Shown piece by piece: positions 27,727 through 37,008 of a stretch of DNA of 64,000 nt. The notes beneath the pieces were generated by a model. It saw nothing but the letters and a program-made list of their open reading frames with translations. It made no database searches and was not told the DNA's origin. The DNA is from Streptosporangiaceae bacterium NEAU-GS5 (lineage in GTDB: Bacteria; Actinomycetota; Actinomycetes; Streptosporangiales; Streptosporangiaceae), in contig JAGFNW010000007.1 in the NCBI GenBank assembly GCA_017592665.1, positions 124,001 to 188,000 of the forward strand, written 5' to 3'. A program made the translations under genes and the position numbers. The stretch's first letter is position 1; each line of letters opens with the position of its first letter.

Positions 27727-29889
27727 TCACAACCGCAGCGCCCGGCGGTCGCCCACCCAGGCGGCGACCTGCGCGCGGGTGGACACACCGAGCTTCGCCA
27801 TGATCCGTTCGACCATCAGGTCGGCCGCCCGCTCGCCGATGGCCAGCCGGACCGCGAGCTCGCGGTTGGTGAGGCCGTTGGCGATCAACTCGGCCGCCGA
27901 CCTTTCCGCGGGCGACAGCTCCGGCGGGACCTCCACCGGGACGTCGTCCAGCGCGTACGCGTAGGTCTCGTCGAGGTCGAAGGCGCGGCCCTCGGCGAAG
28001 GCCGCGTCGAAGGCGGCCTCGAGGCCGGGCCCGCGCGCGGCGGCCAGGCAGCGGGCGTGGCCCACGGCCCAGAACGGCAGGTCGAGCACGCGCCGGTTGG
28101 CGGGGCCCCAGAGCCGGTCGAGCGCGCCGAGCAGCCGGGCCGCGCGCTCCGGCCGGCCGGTGGCCGCGGCGATCCAGGCCGCCATCTCGATGCCGAGCAC
28201 GGCCCAGGGCACGTCGCCGAAGTCCCGCTTGATCCGTAGGGATTCGGCGTTCGTGGCCTCGGCCGCGGCGAATCGGCCGCGCTCCCATTCCAGGATGGCC
28301 AGCCCGTACGCGGCGGCCGACCGGGCCCATCGGTCGCTGCTCGCGACGCAGCGCCGCACGCACTCGTCGAGCACGGTCGCGGCCCGGGCGTCGCCGGAGA
28401 CCGCGAGGCAGACGCCGATCTGGGCCAGCGCGAGCGACGCACCGGGCCAGTCGAGGAAAAGGTCGGGGTCGCAGGCGAGGACCGTGGTGAAGTGGCGGCC
28501 CGCCGACACCTCGTCGCCGCCGATGAAGGCCACGAGCCCGGCCAGATGCGCGTACGCGGGGGTGCCCGGCGGGCATTCGGCCAGCCGCTCCCTGGCGGTG
28601 GCCGCGTCGAAGTCCTCGACCGCCAGCCAGGCGCTGAGCAGCAGGGCCTTCGATCGGTGCCGGGTCGCGAGCGCGGTCCGGGCGAGGGCCTGGTCGAGGT
28701 ACTTGCGGCCTTCGGCCAGGTGGCCGCAGGCGTACCAGAGCGGCCCGAGCGAGGCGGCCAGCCGCAGCGCCGACGCCGGGTGGGTCTCGAGGCAGTAGTC
28801 GAGCGCGGCGCGGAGGTTGGCCGCCTCGTCCTTCAGCCGCAGCGCCCAGCGCCACTGGGCGCGGCCGGTCCACTCGGCCTCGGCGCGGCGGGCCAGGGCC
28901 AGGTAGACGTCGCGGTGGCGGCGCCGCACGGCGTCCTCGCCGCCGAGGCCGGCCAGCCAGTCTTGCCCGTACGCGCGGACGCTGTCGAGCAGCCGATGCC
29001 GTGATCCGTCCCGCAGCAGGATCGACTTCTCCACGAGCCGCGAGGTCAGGGCGAACACGTCCTTCGGCGACAGGGCGTCGTCGGCGCAGACCACCTCGGC
29101 GAGATCGCGGTCGAACCCGCCGGCGAAGACCGATAGCCGCGCCCACAGGAGCCGTTCGCGCGGCTCGCAGAGCTCGTGGCTCCAGCCGATGGCCGTCCTG
29201 AGGTTGCGGTGCCGCCACGCGGCGCCCCTCTCCCGGCTCAGCAGCTGGAAGCGGTCGGTGAGCCGGGCCGTGATCTCGGGCACGGAAAGAGCGCGCACCC
29301 GGGCCGCGGCCAGCTCGATCGCCAGCGGGATCCCGTCGAGCGCGGCGCACAGCCGGGCGACCTCGGATCGGTTGCCCTCGTTGAGCGCGAAGCCGGGAAG
29401 GACGGCGGCGGCCCGCGCGGCGAACAGTTCGAGCGCGTCGTCCTCGCCCATCGGCGCGACCGCGAACACGTGCTCGCCCGGCACGTCGAGCGGCTCCCGG
29501 CTGGTGATCAGCACACGCAGCCGCGGGCAGCGCTCCAGCAGGCCGACGGCCATCTCGGCGCAGGCGTCCAGCAGGTGCTCGCACGTGTCGAGCACGAGCA
29601 GGACCCGGCCGCCGCCGATGAGCCTGGCGGGTGACCGTGCGCCGAGCCGTTCGGCGATGACCTCGCCGACCAGGATCGGGTCGCGCACGGCGGAGAGGTC
29701 GACGAACCACAGGCCGTCGGGGAACTGGCGCGCGTCGGCCGCGACCCGGAGCGCGAGCCGGGTCTTGCCGACGCCGCCGGCGCCGGTCAGGGTGACCAGC
29801 CGCGCCCGGCGCAACAGGGCGTTCACCGTCGCTCGCTCGGCCGCGCGGCCCACGAAGCCGCTCAGGTCGGCCGGCAGATTGCCCGTCAT
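27727..29889 (-). CDS. STAND ATPase/LuxR-type transcriptional regulator
   Basis: The 720-residue regulator has a P-loop GAGGVGKTR (about residue 36), Walker B-like LLVLDTCEHLLDA, and a conserved SREPLDVPGEHVF. The family motif GIPLAIELAAARVR and winged-helix WSHELCEPRERLLWARLSVF follow. Alpha-solenoid repeats lead to a LuxR helix-turn-helix at the C-terminus (LIANGLTNRELAVRLAIGER, about residues 660-715). The signal is unknown. It overlaps the paralogue upstream by ATGA, so the pair is co-expressed. Confidence 0.9.
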   Translation of the reverse strand: MTGNLPADLSGFVGRAAERATVNALLRRARLVTLTGAGGVGKTRLALRVAADARQFPDGLWFVDLSAVRDPILVGEVIAERLGARSPARLIGGGRVLLVLDTCEHLLDACAEMAVGLLERCPRLRVLITSREPLDVPGEHVFAVAPMGEDDALELFAARAAAVLPGFALNEGNRSEVARLCAALDGIPLAIELAAARVRALSVPEITARLTDRFQLLSRERGAAWRHRNLRTAIGWSHELCEPRERLLWARLSVFAGGFDRDLAEVVCADDALSPKDVFALTSRLVEKSILLRDGSRHRLLDSVRAYGQDWLAGLGGEDAVRRRHRDVYLALARRAEAEWTGRAQWRWALRLKDEAANLRAALDYCLETHPASALRLAASLGPLWYACGHLAEGRKYLDQALARTALATRHRSKALLLSAWLAVEDFDAATARERLAECPPGTPAYAHLAGLVAFIGGDEVSAGRHFTTVLACDPDLFLDWPGASLALAQIGVCLAVSGDARAATVLDECVRRCVASSDRWARSAAAYGLAILEWERGRFAAAEATNAESLRIKRDFGDVPWAVLGIEMAAWIAAATGRPERAARLLGALDRLWGPANRRVLDLPFWAVGHARCLAAARGPGLEAAFDAAFAEGRAFDLDETYAYALDDVPVEVPPELSPAERSAAELIANGLTNRELAVRLAIGERAADLMVERIMAKLGVSTRAQVAAWVGDRRALRL

Positions 29890-32144
29890 CCGCCGTTCTT
29901 CTCGGACTCACGCGGCTCGGCGCCGCGGGTCTCGGAGATCCACGCCGCGACCTGGGCCCGCGAGGAGAACCCGAGCTTGGCGAGGATGTGCTCCACGTGG
30001 GCGTCGACCGTCCGTTTGGAGACCACGAGCAACTCGGCCACCTCGCGGTTGGACATGCCGCGCGAGATCAGCTCGGCCACCTGGATCTCCCGCCGGGTCA
30101 GCACCGACGCGCGCGCGTGGGACGGGCGGGCGCCGAGCGCGACCGCGACGGCCTCGTCGAGTGCCATCTGGGCGCCGCGGGCGGCCGCCTCCTCATACCC
30201 CTGGTCGCCCAGAGCGAGCCGGGCGCGCCGCTCGCATTCGATGTGGGGGGCGTTGAAATAAACAGAGCCGAATAACGGCGGCCCGACCGACTCCCAGATC
30301 CGACCGGCCGCGCCCTGCAGCTCCGCGGCCCGGCCGAAGTCGCCGTTACCGGTCAGCACCAGGGCGACCAGCTCGATCGCGAGGACCACCCCGACCAAAT
30401 CGTGGAAGACGTGGTTGATCCGGGCGCACTCGCGCGCCAGCCGCAGCGCCTCGGCGGCGTCTCCGGCCTGCCAGATGCCGTAGGCGGCGACGTAGTGGGC
30501 GTACGACAGGACCCAGCGCTCGCCGCGCGACTCGCAGGTGGCCCGCACGTGCTCGCAGAGCGCGGCGCTGGCCTCGCACTCGCCGCGGAAGGCGAGGGCC
30601 ATCGCGAGCTCGATGCGGGCCATCAGGACGTGGCTGTCGACCAGGCCGAGCCGGTCGTAGTGGCCGAGCGCCTCGCGGAACAGCGGGATGGCCCGCTCGT
30701 GGTCGTCTTCGAGTAAGGCCGCGCAGCCCAGCCGGTGGATGGCGCAGGCGCGGTCGCGGCCCTCGCCGTGCTCGCGTGCCTCCTCCAGGTGGTCGATGGA
30801 CGACTTGGCGTCGCCCTGCAGGATCCCCACGTACGCGGCCGTCCATAGAGCCCGTGAGCGGGCCGGCGACGGGGTGGGCTCGATCGTGAGCGACAGCTCA
30901 AGCCAGTGCCTGCCCTCGGCGAGATGGCCGCAGCCGACCCAGTAGAACCAGAGGGTGGCGGCCAGCTCCTGGGCGGCCGTCTGCTCCCCCGGCGTCTGGG
31001 TGGAGAACTCCAGCGCCAGCCGGTAGTTGGCGCGATCCTCGCGGGTCGCGGCGCAGATCGACTCCTGCTGCGGTCCGAACCAGGCCTCTTCGCTCTGCCG
31101 GGCCTTGTGCAGGTAGTGGTCGCGGTGGAGGCGGCGCAGCCGCAGGCGCTCTTCGACGCCCAGCCGGTCGAGCCACTCGGCGCCGTACTCCCGGACCGTG
31201 TCGAGCATCCGGTAGCGCGCGCCGTCGGCGCCCTGCTCTCTGATCACGATCGACTTGTCGACCAGCCCCGTGATCACGTCGAGCACGTCGCGCCGCGGCA
31301 ACCGCATGTCGGAGCAGACCTGCTCGACCGCGGTCAGCCCGAATCCGCCGGCGAAGACCGACAGCCGGGCCCACAGCAGCCGCTCGGCCGGTGTGCACAG
31401 CTCATGGCTCCAGCCCATGGTGGCGCGCAGCGTGCGCTGCCGTGCCGTACGGCCCGGTGCCGACGGGTCGCCGTCGAGCGCGAGGAACCGGTCGTCGAGG
31501 CGACGCAGCAGCTCACCCAGGGTGAGCGTGCGCAGCCGGACCGCGGCGAGCTCCATCGCGAGCGGGATGCCGTCGAGGCGCGCGCAGATCCGGGCCGCGA
31601 CCTCGCGGTCCGATATGGGGGCCCCTGCCGCTTCGGAGCGCTCCAACAGCAGCGATAGCCCGTCCGACGGACCCATCGGCCCGATCACGAGCAGGTGCTC
31701 GCCCTCGACGTCGAGCGCCTGGCGGCTGGTCACCAGCACGCGCAGCCGCGGGGCGCGGCGCAACAGGACCTCGGCCAGCTCGGCGACGTCGTCGAGCAGA
31801 TGCTCGGCGCCGTCGAGGACGAGCAGGACCCTGCGGTCGGCCAGGTGCGCCGCGAGCACGTCGAGCTGCGGCCGGACCGTCTGGTCCGGCAGCCGCATCA
31901 CGTCGGCCACCGCGTGCGCCAGCAGCCCGGGATTACCCACCCGGGCCAGATCGACCACGTAGACGCCGCCGGGGAACGCACGACGGACCGCGTGCGCCAC
32001 TCGCAGCGCCAATCTCGACTTTCCGACCCCGCCGAGCCCGGTGAGGGTCACCAGCCGGGCGATCCCGAGAAGCTTCTTGGTCTCCGCGAGATCAGTCTTA
32101 CGGCCGACGAAACTGGTCACGCCGGCAGGGAGATTGCCTTCCAT
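29886..32144 (-). CDS. STAND ATPase/LuxR-type transcriptional regulator (paralogue)
   Basis: The 752-residue product is organised as its downstream neighbour. It has P-loop GLGGVGKSR (about residue 38), LLVLDGAEHLLDDVA, SRQALDVEGEHLL, GIPLAMELAAVRLR and WSHELCTPAERLLWARLSVF, then TPR-like repeats and a C-terminal LuxR HTH (ISRGMSNREVAELLVVSKRTVDAHVEHILAKLG). The HTH recognition helix is closer to the LuxR consensus than that of the downstream paralogue. ATG start. It is divergent from the methyltransferase operon across 159 bases. Confidence 0.91.
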   Translation of the reverse strand: MEGNLPAGVTSFVGRKTDLAETKKLLGIARLVTLTGLGGVGKSRLALRVAHAVRRAFPGGVYVVDLARVGNPGLLAHAVADVMRLPDQTVRPQLDVLAAHLADRRVLLVLDGAEHLLDDVAELAEVLLRRAPRLRVLVTSRQALDVEGEHLLVIGPMGPSDGLSLLLERSEAAGAPISDREVAARICARLDGIPLAMELAAVRLRTLTLGELLRRLDDRFLALDGDPSAPGRTARQRTLRATMGWSHELCTPAERLLWARLSVFAGGFGLTAVEQVCSDMRLPRRDVLDVITGLVDKSIVIREQGADGARYRMLDTVREYGAEWLDRLGVEERLRLRRLHRDHYLHKARQSEEAWFGPQQESICAATREDRANYRLALEFSTQTPGEQTAAQELAATLWFYWVGCGHLAEGRHWLELSLTIEPTPSPARSRALWTAAYVGILQGDAKSSIDHLEEAREHGEGRDRACAIHRLGCAALLEDDHERAIPLFREALGHYDRLGLVDSHVLMARIELAMALAFRGECEASAALCEHVRATCESRGERWVLSYAHYVAAYGIWQAGDAAEALRLARECARINHVFHDLVGVVLAIELVALVLTGNGDFGRAAELQGAAGRIWESVGPPLFGSVYFNAPHIECERRARLALGDQGYEEAAARGAQMALDEAVAVALGARPSHARASVLTRREIQVAELISRGMSNREVAELLVVSKRTVDAHVEHILAKLGFSSRAQVAAWISETRGAEPRESEKNGG

Positions 32145-32303
32145 CAGACTCCCGGTGCTGGGAAGGGCAGTTTCCTTAACGCTCAGCGAATCGTAACCCG
32201 GGGATCATGATTGCGCTGGCAAAGGAGCCGCAACGAACATGGCCTTAACAAGATGGGGCACTAGACTCTCCCGAACCGTCCGCTCACATAAATTGAGGAC
32301 CGT

Positions 32304-33032
32304 ATGTCTGGATACGACCGCGTCGTTCAACCGGCCGCCGGAGACGAGGCGCTGGAGAACCACCTTGGTGGCGACGAGGCCAAAAACTACCGGCAGTACG
32401 AGCTCGACATGGTCGCGCCCCACGTCGGGCGCTCGATGCTGGAGATCGGCTCCGGGCTCGGCCATTTCGCCGAGCAGTTCCTGCCGCGTCTGGACCGCCT
32501 CGTGGTGAGCGACTTCGATCCTTACTGCGTAGAGCGGCTGGAGAAGCGGTTCGCCGACAATGAGCGGGTGGGCGTCCTGAAATTCGGCCTGCCCACCAAG
32601 ATCCCGCTGGACGACAAGGTCGACACGGTCGTACTCATGAACGTTCTCGAGCACATCGAGGAAGACGTGGCGGCGCTGCGCTCACTCGCCGACGTCACCC
32701 TCCCCGGCGGCCGGATCGTCATCTGGGTGCCCGGCTACATGCAGCTTTATGGAGACTTCGACCGCAAGGTCGGGCACGTCACCCGCTACACCCCGGAGAC
32801 CCTCGGCAAGACCGTGCGCGCGGCGGGGCTGACGGCCGAGGTCCTCAAGCCGGTCAACTTCCTCGGCGGGATCGCCTGGTGGGCGGCGGTCCGGCGGGGC
32901 GGCGTCGGCTATCCCGACCCCAGGCTCGTCAAGATCTACGACCGGACCGTGGTCCCGGCGACCCGCTTCATCGAGCGCTTCATCCGGCCGCCTTTCGGAC
33001 AGACCGTGTTCTGCGTGGCCCGAGTCCAATGA
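32304..33032 (+). CDS. Class I SAM-dependent methyltransferase
   Basis: The 242-residue product has motif I MLEIGSGLGHFAEQ, the acidic post-I VVSDFDPYCVERL, and VLMNVLEHIEEDVAALRSL typical of UbiG/type-11 methyltransferases. A C-terminal part with WWAAVRRGG and FIERFIRPPFGQTVF follows. The substrate is unknown; similar proteins lie in glycan and lipid pathways. GAGGA lies four bases before ATG. Its stop overlaps the response-regulator start as ATGA, tying it to the two-component system. Confidence 0.88.
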   Translation: MSGYDRVVQPAAGDEALENHLGGDEAKNYRQYELDMVAPHVGRSMLEIGSGLGHFAEQFLPRLDRLVVSDFDPYCVERLEKRFADNERVGVLKFGLPTKIPLDDKVDTVVLMNVLEHIEEDVAALRSLADVTLPGGRIVIWVPGYMQLYGDFDRKVGHVTRYTPETLGKTVRAAGLTAEVLKPVNFLGGIAWWAAVRRGGVGYPDPRLVKIYDRTVVPATRFIERFIRPPFGQTVFCVARVQ

Positions 33033-33736
33033 GCGAGTCCGCCGCGATCCTGGTCGTCGAGGATGAGCCCAACATCCGCGACATCATCGACGTCGCCCTG
33101 CGCTTCCACGGGTTCCGGGTCTCGGCCGTGCCCAACGGAAGCTCGGCGCTCGCGGCGTTCCGCAGCGAACCGCCCGACCTCGTCATCCTCGACGTCATGC
33201 TGCCCGACATCGACGGCTTCGAGGTCCTCCGCCAGATCAGGGCCACCGACGAGCAGCTCCCGGTGATCTTCCTGACCGCCCGCGACACCGTGCCCGACAC
33301 CGTGCGCGGCCTCACGCTCGGCGCCGACGACTACGTGACCAAGCCCTTCTCCGTGGAAGCCCTCGTAGCGCGGATCCGAGCCGTGCTCCGCCGCACCAGC
33401 GTGCCGGCCGAGGACGACCGCGCCCAGGGCGGCACGCTGCGCTACGCCGACCTGCAACTGGACGAGGCGCGCTGGGAAGTCAGGCGGGCCGGGGTCAGGG
33501 TCGATTTGTCCCCCACCGAGTTCCGCCTGCTGGCCTGCCTGATGGAGCACCCCGGCATCGTGCTGACCAAGCGTCAGCTGCTCGAACGCGTCTGGGGATA
33601 CGACGGGTCGTCCCAGGTGCTCGAGACCTACATCTCCTACCTGCGCCGCAAGCTCGACCCCCTCGGACCGCCGCTCATCCACACTCAGCGCGGCATCGGC
33701 TACGCCCTGCGGGAACCGTCCCGGCCAGGTTTCTGA
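33029..33736 (+). CDS. OmpR-family response regulator
   Basis: The 235-residue product has a receiver domain with acidic VVEDEPN, phospho-acceptor Asp in LVILDVMLPDIDG, Thr/Lys switch residues in FLTARD and YVTKPFSVEAL, and an OmpR/PhoB winged helix (LSPTEFRLLACLMEHPG, VWGYDGSSQVLETYISYLRR). I chose the ATG overlapping the methyltransferase stop; the frame continues upstream inside that gene. The kinase start overlaps its stop by one base. Confidence 0.95.
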   Translation: MSESAAILVVEDEPNIRDIIDVALRFHGFRVSAVPNGSSALAAFRSEPPDLVILDVMLPDIDGFEVLRQIRATDEQLPVIFLTARDTVPDTVRGLTLGADDYVTKPFSVEALVARIRAVLRRTSVPAEDDRAQGGTLRYADLQLDEARWEVRRAGVRVDLSPTEFRLLACLMEHPGIVLTKRQLLERVWGYDGSSQVLETYISYLRRKLDPLGPPLIHTQRGIGYALREPSRPGF

Positions 33737-35097
33737 TGTCCCTCCGCGTTCGCCTGCTGGCCGGTCTGCTGGTGGTGGGCGCGCTGCTGCTCGTGGTCCT
33801 TTCCGTGGTCAGCGCGATCGTGCTCCGTGGTCACCTGCTGGAGCGGCTCGAAGGCCAGCTCGCGGCCGCCACGGCGACGGCCGCCAAACGGGTGACCGAC
33901 ACCGCGCTTCCCGACACGCTCACCGGTTCCACGTACGCGGTGGTGGTCTTCAACCTGACCTCGCACGAGGCGCGGCTCACCGACGGCGACGCCCCGGACG
34001 CCTCGGCCGTCCCCGCGCTCGCCGAGCGCGTGGGCGAGACCGCGCTCGCGGCGTACGCCAAGGATCAGCGCACCTTCGACCTGGACGCGAGCGGCGAGTA
34101 CGCCCTGATGGCCAGGGCCGCCTACTCGCGCTGGGGCAACCGGATCGTGGTGGTGGCCGTGCCGATGGACGCGGTCGACGACCCGGTCCGCCACCTGCTG
34201 CTCAGCGAGGCGGTCACCGGCGGCTTCCTGATCGGGTTCCTGGCGCTCGGCGGACGGCTGCTGATCGCCCGCGGCCTCGCCCCGCTCGACCGGATGGCCG
34301 CCCGGGCGCACCGCGTCGCCAAAGGCGGCGACCTTTCCGTACGCATGCCTGAGGGCACTGCCGAGATCGGCCGGCTGGGCGCAGCCGTCAACATGATGCT
34401 CGACCGGATCGCCGGCGCGTTCTACGACCGGTGGGCGTCGGAGGAGCGGGTGCGACGGTTCGCCGCGGACGCCTCGCACGAGCTGCGCACGCCGCTGTCG
34501 ACCATCCGCGGCTACGCCGAGCTCCTTCGCAGCGGTGCCATCCCGCCGGAAGACCAGGCCAAAGTGGCCGGCCGGATCGAGGACGAGGCGGTCCGGATGG
34601 GCAAGCTGGTCGGCGAGCTGCTGGAGCTGGCGCGGCTCGACCGGCGGGGCGGGCTCGACCTGGCCGAGGTCGACCTGGTCGAGATCGCCCGCGAGGTGGC
34701 CGCCGACCGCGCCGCCGTCGCCCCGGGTTCGCCGGTGGCCGTGAGCGGGCCCGAGTCGATGGTCGTCGTGGCCGACGAGGCCCGGATCCGCCAGGTCCTG
34801 CTCAACCTGCTCACCAACGTGAGCGCGCACACCCCGCCCGGCACCCCGGCGACCGTACGGCTCGCGTTGAACGGCGACCAGGTCATGATCGAGGTGGCCG
34901 ACAAAGGGCCGGGAATCCCGCCCGAGCAGATGTCCATCGCGTTCGAACGCTTCCGCGGCGGGACGTCGGCGGGCGCCGGGCTCGGCCTGTCGATCGTGCG
35001 CGCGATCGCCGAGGCGCACGGCGGGCATTGCCGGATCGATTCCTCCCCCGGGGAAGGATTGACCGTGCACGTGGAATTGGCGCTTACTCCTGGGTAG
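33736..35097 (+). CDS. Sensor histidine kinase
   Basis: The 453-residue product has two membrane helices (about residues 8-30 and 155-177) around an extracytoplasmic sensor of about 120 residues, then a HAMP segment. The HisKA domain has the phospho-His in FAADASHELRTPLSTIRGYAELL, and the ATPase domain has N (NLLTNVSAHT), G1 (VADKGPGIPPEQ) and G2 (GAGLGLSIVRAIAEAHGG) boxes. Start overlaps the regulator stop (TGATG). The acyl-CoA dehydrogenase starts ten bases after its stop, so all four genes may be one operon. Confidence 0.95.
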   Translation: MSLRVRLLAGLLVVGALLLVVLSVVSAIVLRGHLLERLEGQLAAATATAAKRVTDTALPDTLTGSTYAVVVFNLTSHEARLTDGDAPDASAVPALAERVGETALAAYAKDQRTFDLDASGEYALMARAAYSRWGNRIVVVAVPMDAVDDPVRHLLLSEAVTGGFLIGFLALGGRLLIARGLAPLDRMAARAHRVAKGGDLSVRMPEGTAEIGRLGAAVNMMLDRIAGAFYDRWASEERVRRFAADASHELRTPLSTIRGYAELLRSGAIPPEDQAKVAGRIEDEAVRMGKLVGELLELARLDRRGGLDLAEVDLVEIAREVAADRAAVAPGSPVAVSGPESMVVVADEARIRQVLLNLLTNVSAHTPPGTPATVRLALNGDQVMIEVADKGPGIPPEQMSIAFERFRGGTSAGAGLGLSIVRAIAEAHGGHCRIDSSPGEGLTVHVELALTPG

Positions 35098-35106
35098 GAG
35101 GTCGAC

Positions 35107-36954
35107 ATGACCGATTACGCCCAAGCCAGGAAGGTCGCCGAACAGGCGCGCGAGACCGAGTGGACCCGGCCGAGCTTCGGCAAGCAGCTGTTCCTCGGGG
35201 ACTTCCGGCTCGATCTGGTCCATCCCGCGCCGCCGCGCCCGCAGGACGGCGAGGCCTTCCTGCGCGCGCTGCGCAAGTTCCTGCTCGACCAGGTGGATCC
35301 GGCGCTCATCGAGCGTACGGCGGTGATCCCCGACGAGGTGGTGCAGGGGCTCGGCGCGCTCGGCGCGTTCGGGATGACCATCGGCCCCGAATACGGCGGC
35401 CTTGGGCTCAGCCACCTGGCGTACGCGCGGGCGCTCATGCTCGTCGGATCCTGGTCGCCGGCGCTCGGCGCGCTGCTGTCGGCGCACCAGTCGATCGGGG
35501 TGCCGCAGCCGCTGAAGCTGTTCGGCACGCCCGAGCAGAAGGACCGGTTCCTGCCCCGCTGCGCGCGCGGCGAGATCTCCGCGTTCCTGCTGACCGAGCC
35601 GGACGTGGGCTCCGACCCGGCCCGCCTCGCCACGACGGCCGTGCGCGACGGCGACGAGTACGTGCTGGACGGCGTCAAACTGTGGACCACCAACGGCGTC
35701 ATCGCCGACCTGCTGGTCGTCATGGCCCGGACCGGGGAGAAGATCTCCGCGTTCGTCGTCGAGGCCAACTCCCCCGGGATCACGGTCGAGCGGCGCAACG
35801 CCTTCATGGGCCTCCGCGGCATCGAGAACGGCCTGACCCGTTTCGAAGGCGTTCGCGTGCCGGCCGAGAACCTGATCGGACGCGAGGGCCAGGGCCTCAA
35901 GATCGCCCTGACCACGCTGAACACGGGCCGCCTGTCGCTGCCCGCCGTGTGCGCCGGCTCCGTCAAGTGGGCCGCCAAGATCGCCCGCGAGTGGAGCCAG
36001 GCCCGCGAGCAGTGGGGCCGCCCGATCGGCCGGCACGAGGCCGTGGCCAAGAAGATCTCCTTCATCACCGCCACGGCGTACGCCCTGGAGGCCGTGGTCG
36101 ACCTGTCCGGGCGGCTGGCCGACGACGAGTCCAACGACATCCGGATCGAGGCGGCGCTCGCCAAGCTGTACGCCTCGGAGCTGGCCTGGCGGGCCGTCGA
36201 CGAGCTGGTGCAGATCAGAGGCGGGCGCGGCTACGAGACGGCCGAGTCGCTGAGCGCCCGCGGCGAACGCGGCGTACCGGCCGAGCAGGCCCTGCGCGAC
36301 TCGCGGATCAACCGCATCTTCGAGGGCTCGACCGAGATCATGCAGCTTTTCGTGGCCCGCGAGGCCGTCGACGCGCACCTGGCGGCCGCGGGCGCGATCG
36401 TCGATCCGACCCAGCCCACCACCGCGGGCGACGTGGTGAAGGCAGGCGGGTTCTACGCCCGCTGGCTGCCCACGCTCGTCGCCGGGCGGGGCCAGCTGCC
36501 CACGTCGTACGCCGAGTTCGGGCCGCTGGCCCAGCACCTGCGCTACGTCGAGCGGGCGAGCCGGAAGCTGGCGCGTTCGACGTTCTACGCCATGTCGCGC
36601 TGGCAGGGCCGGCTGGAGCACAAGCAGGCGTTCCTGGCGCGGATCGTGGACATCGGGGCCGAGCTGTACGCCATCACCGCGGTCTGCGTCCGGGCCCTGG
36701 AAGACGGCGCCGAGCTGGGCCGACGGCCGTACGAGCTGGCCGACACCTTCTGCCACCAGGCGCGGCTGCGCGCCGAGGAGCGCTTCGCCCAGCTGTGGGA
36801 CAACAACGACAGCCGCGACGTACGCCTGGCGGGCCTGGTCCTCGACGGCCGCTACACCTTCGTCGAGGAGGGCATCATCGACCCCTCCAGCGAAGGCCCG
36901 TGGATCGCCACTCCCGCCGGCACCGGCGAAGACGTTCACCGGAAAGTGCACTGA
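35107..36954 (+). CDS. Acyl-CoA dehydrogenase with C-terminal extension (VLCAD-like)
   Basis: This FAD enzyme introduces the alpha-beta double bond in fatty acyl-CoA. The 615-residue product is longer than the usual 380-400 residues of short/medium-chain enzymes. The core shows FLLTEPDVGSDPARL, LWTTNG, GRPIGRHEAVAKKIS and the catalytic-loop NRIFEGSTEIM with Glu in F-E-G-S. The extra C-terminal helical region (about 190 residues) resembles the VLCAD/ACAD9 group. It ends in a hairpin shared with the convergent thiolase. Preference for long chains is inferred from length. Confidence 0.9.
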   Translation: MTDYAQARKVAEQARETEWTRPSFGKQLFLGDFRLDLVHPAPPRPQDGEAFLRALRKFLLDQVDPALIERTAVIPDEVVQGLGALGAFGMTIGPEYGGLGLSHLAYARALMLVGSWSPALGALLSAHQSIGVPQPLKLFGTPEQKDRFLPRCARGEISAFLLTEPDVGSDPARLATTAVRDGDEYVLDGVKLWTTNGVIADLLVVMARTGEKISAFVVEANSPGITVERRNAFMGLRGIENGLTRFEGVRVPAENLIGREGQGLKIALTTLNTGRLSLPAVCAGSVKWAAKIAREWSQAREQWGRPIGRHEAVAKKISFITATAYALEAVVDLSGRLADDESNDIRIEAALAKLYASELAWRAVDELVQIRGGRGYETAESLSARGERGVPAEQALRDSRINRIFEGSTEIMQLFVAREAVDAHLAAAGAIVDPTQPTTAGDVVKAGGFYARWLPTLVAGRGQLPTSYAEFGPLAQHLRYVERASRKLARSTFYAMSRWQGRLEHKQAFLARIVDIGAELYAITAVCVRALEDGAELGRRPYELADTFCHQARLRAEERFAQLWDNNDSRDVRLAGLVLDGRYTFVEEGIIDPSSEGPWIATPAGTGEDVHRKVH

Positions 36955-36968
36955 CCCTCCGAGAAAAC

Positions 36969-36997
36969 AGCGGCAGCCACGGTCGGTGGCTGCCGCT
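36969..36997. terminator. Bidirectional terminator between acyl-CoA dehydrogenase and thiolase
   Basis: A perfect 12-bp stem AGCGGCAGCCAC/GTGGCTGCCGCT (36969-36980 with 36986-36997) has a 5-base loop. GAAAAC flanks one side and GCTTTCTT the other, so it serves both convergent genes. It lies 12 bases from the thiolase stop and 15 from the dehydrogenase stop. Confidence 0.88.
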
Positions 36998-37008
36998 GCT
37001 TTCTTGGA

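Noticed and set aside
33700-36951. 1083-codon minus-strand frame opposite the kinase and acyl-CoA dehydrogenase
   Set aside because: The plus strand carries clear kinase and dehydrogenase motifs throughout. The reverse frame is Gly/Arg/His-rich without motifs.
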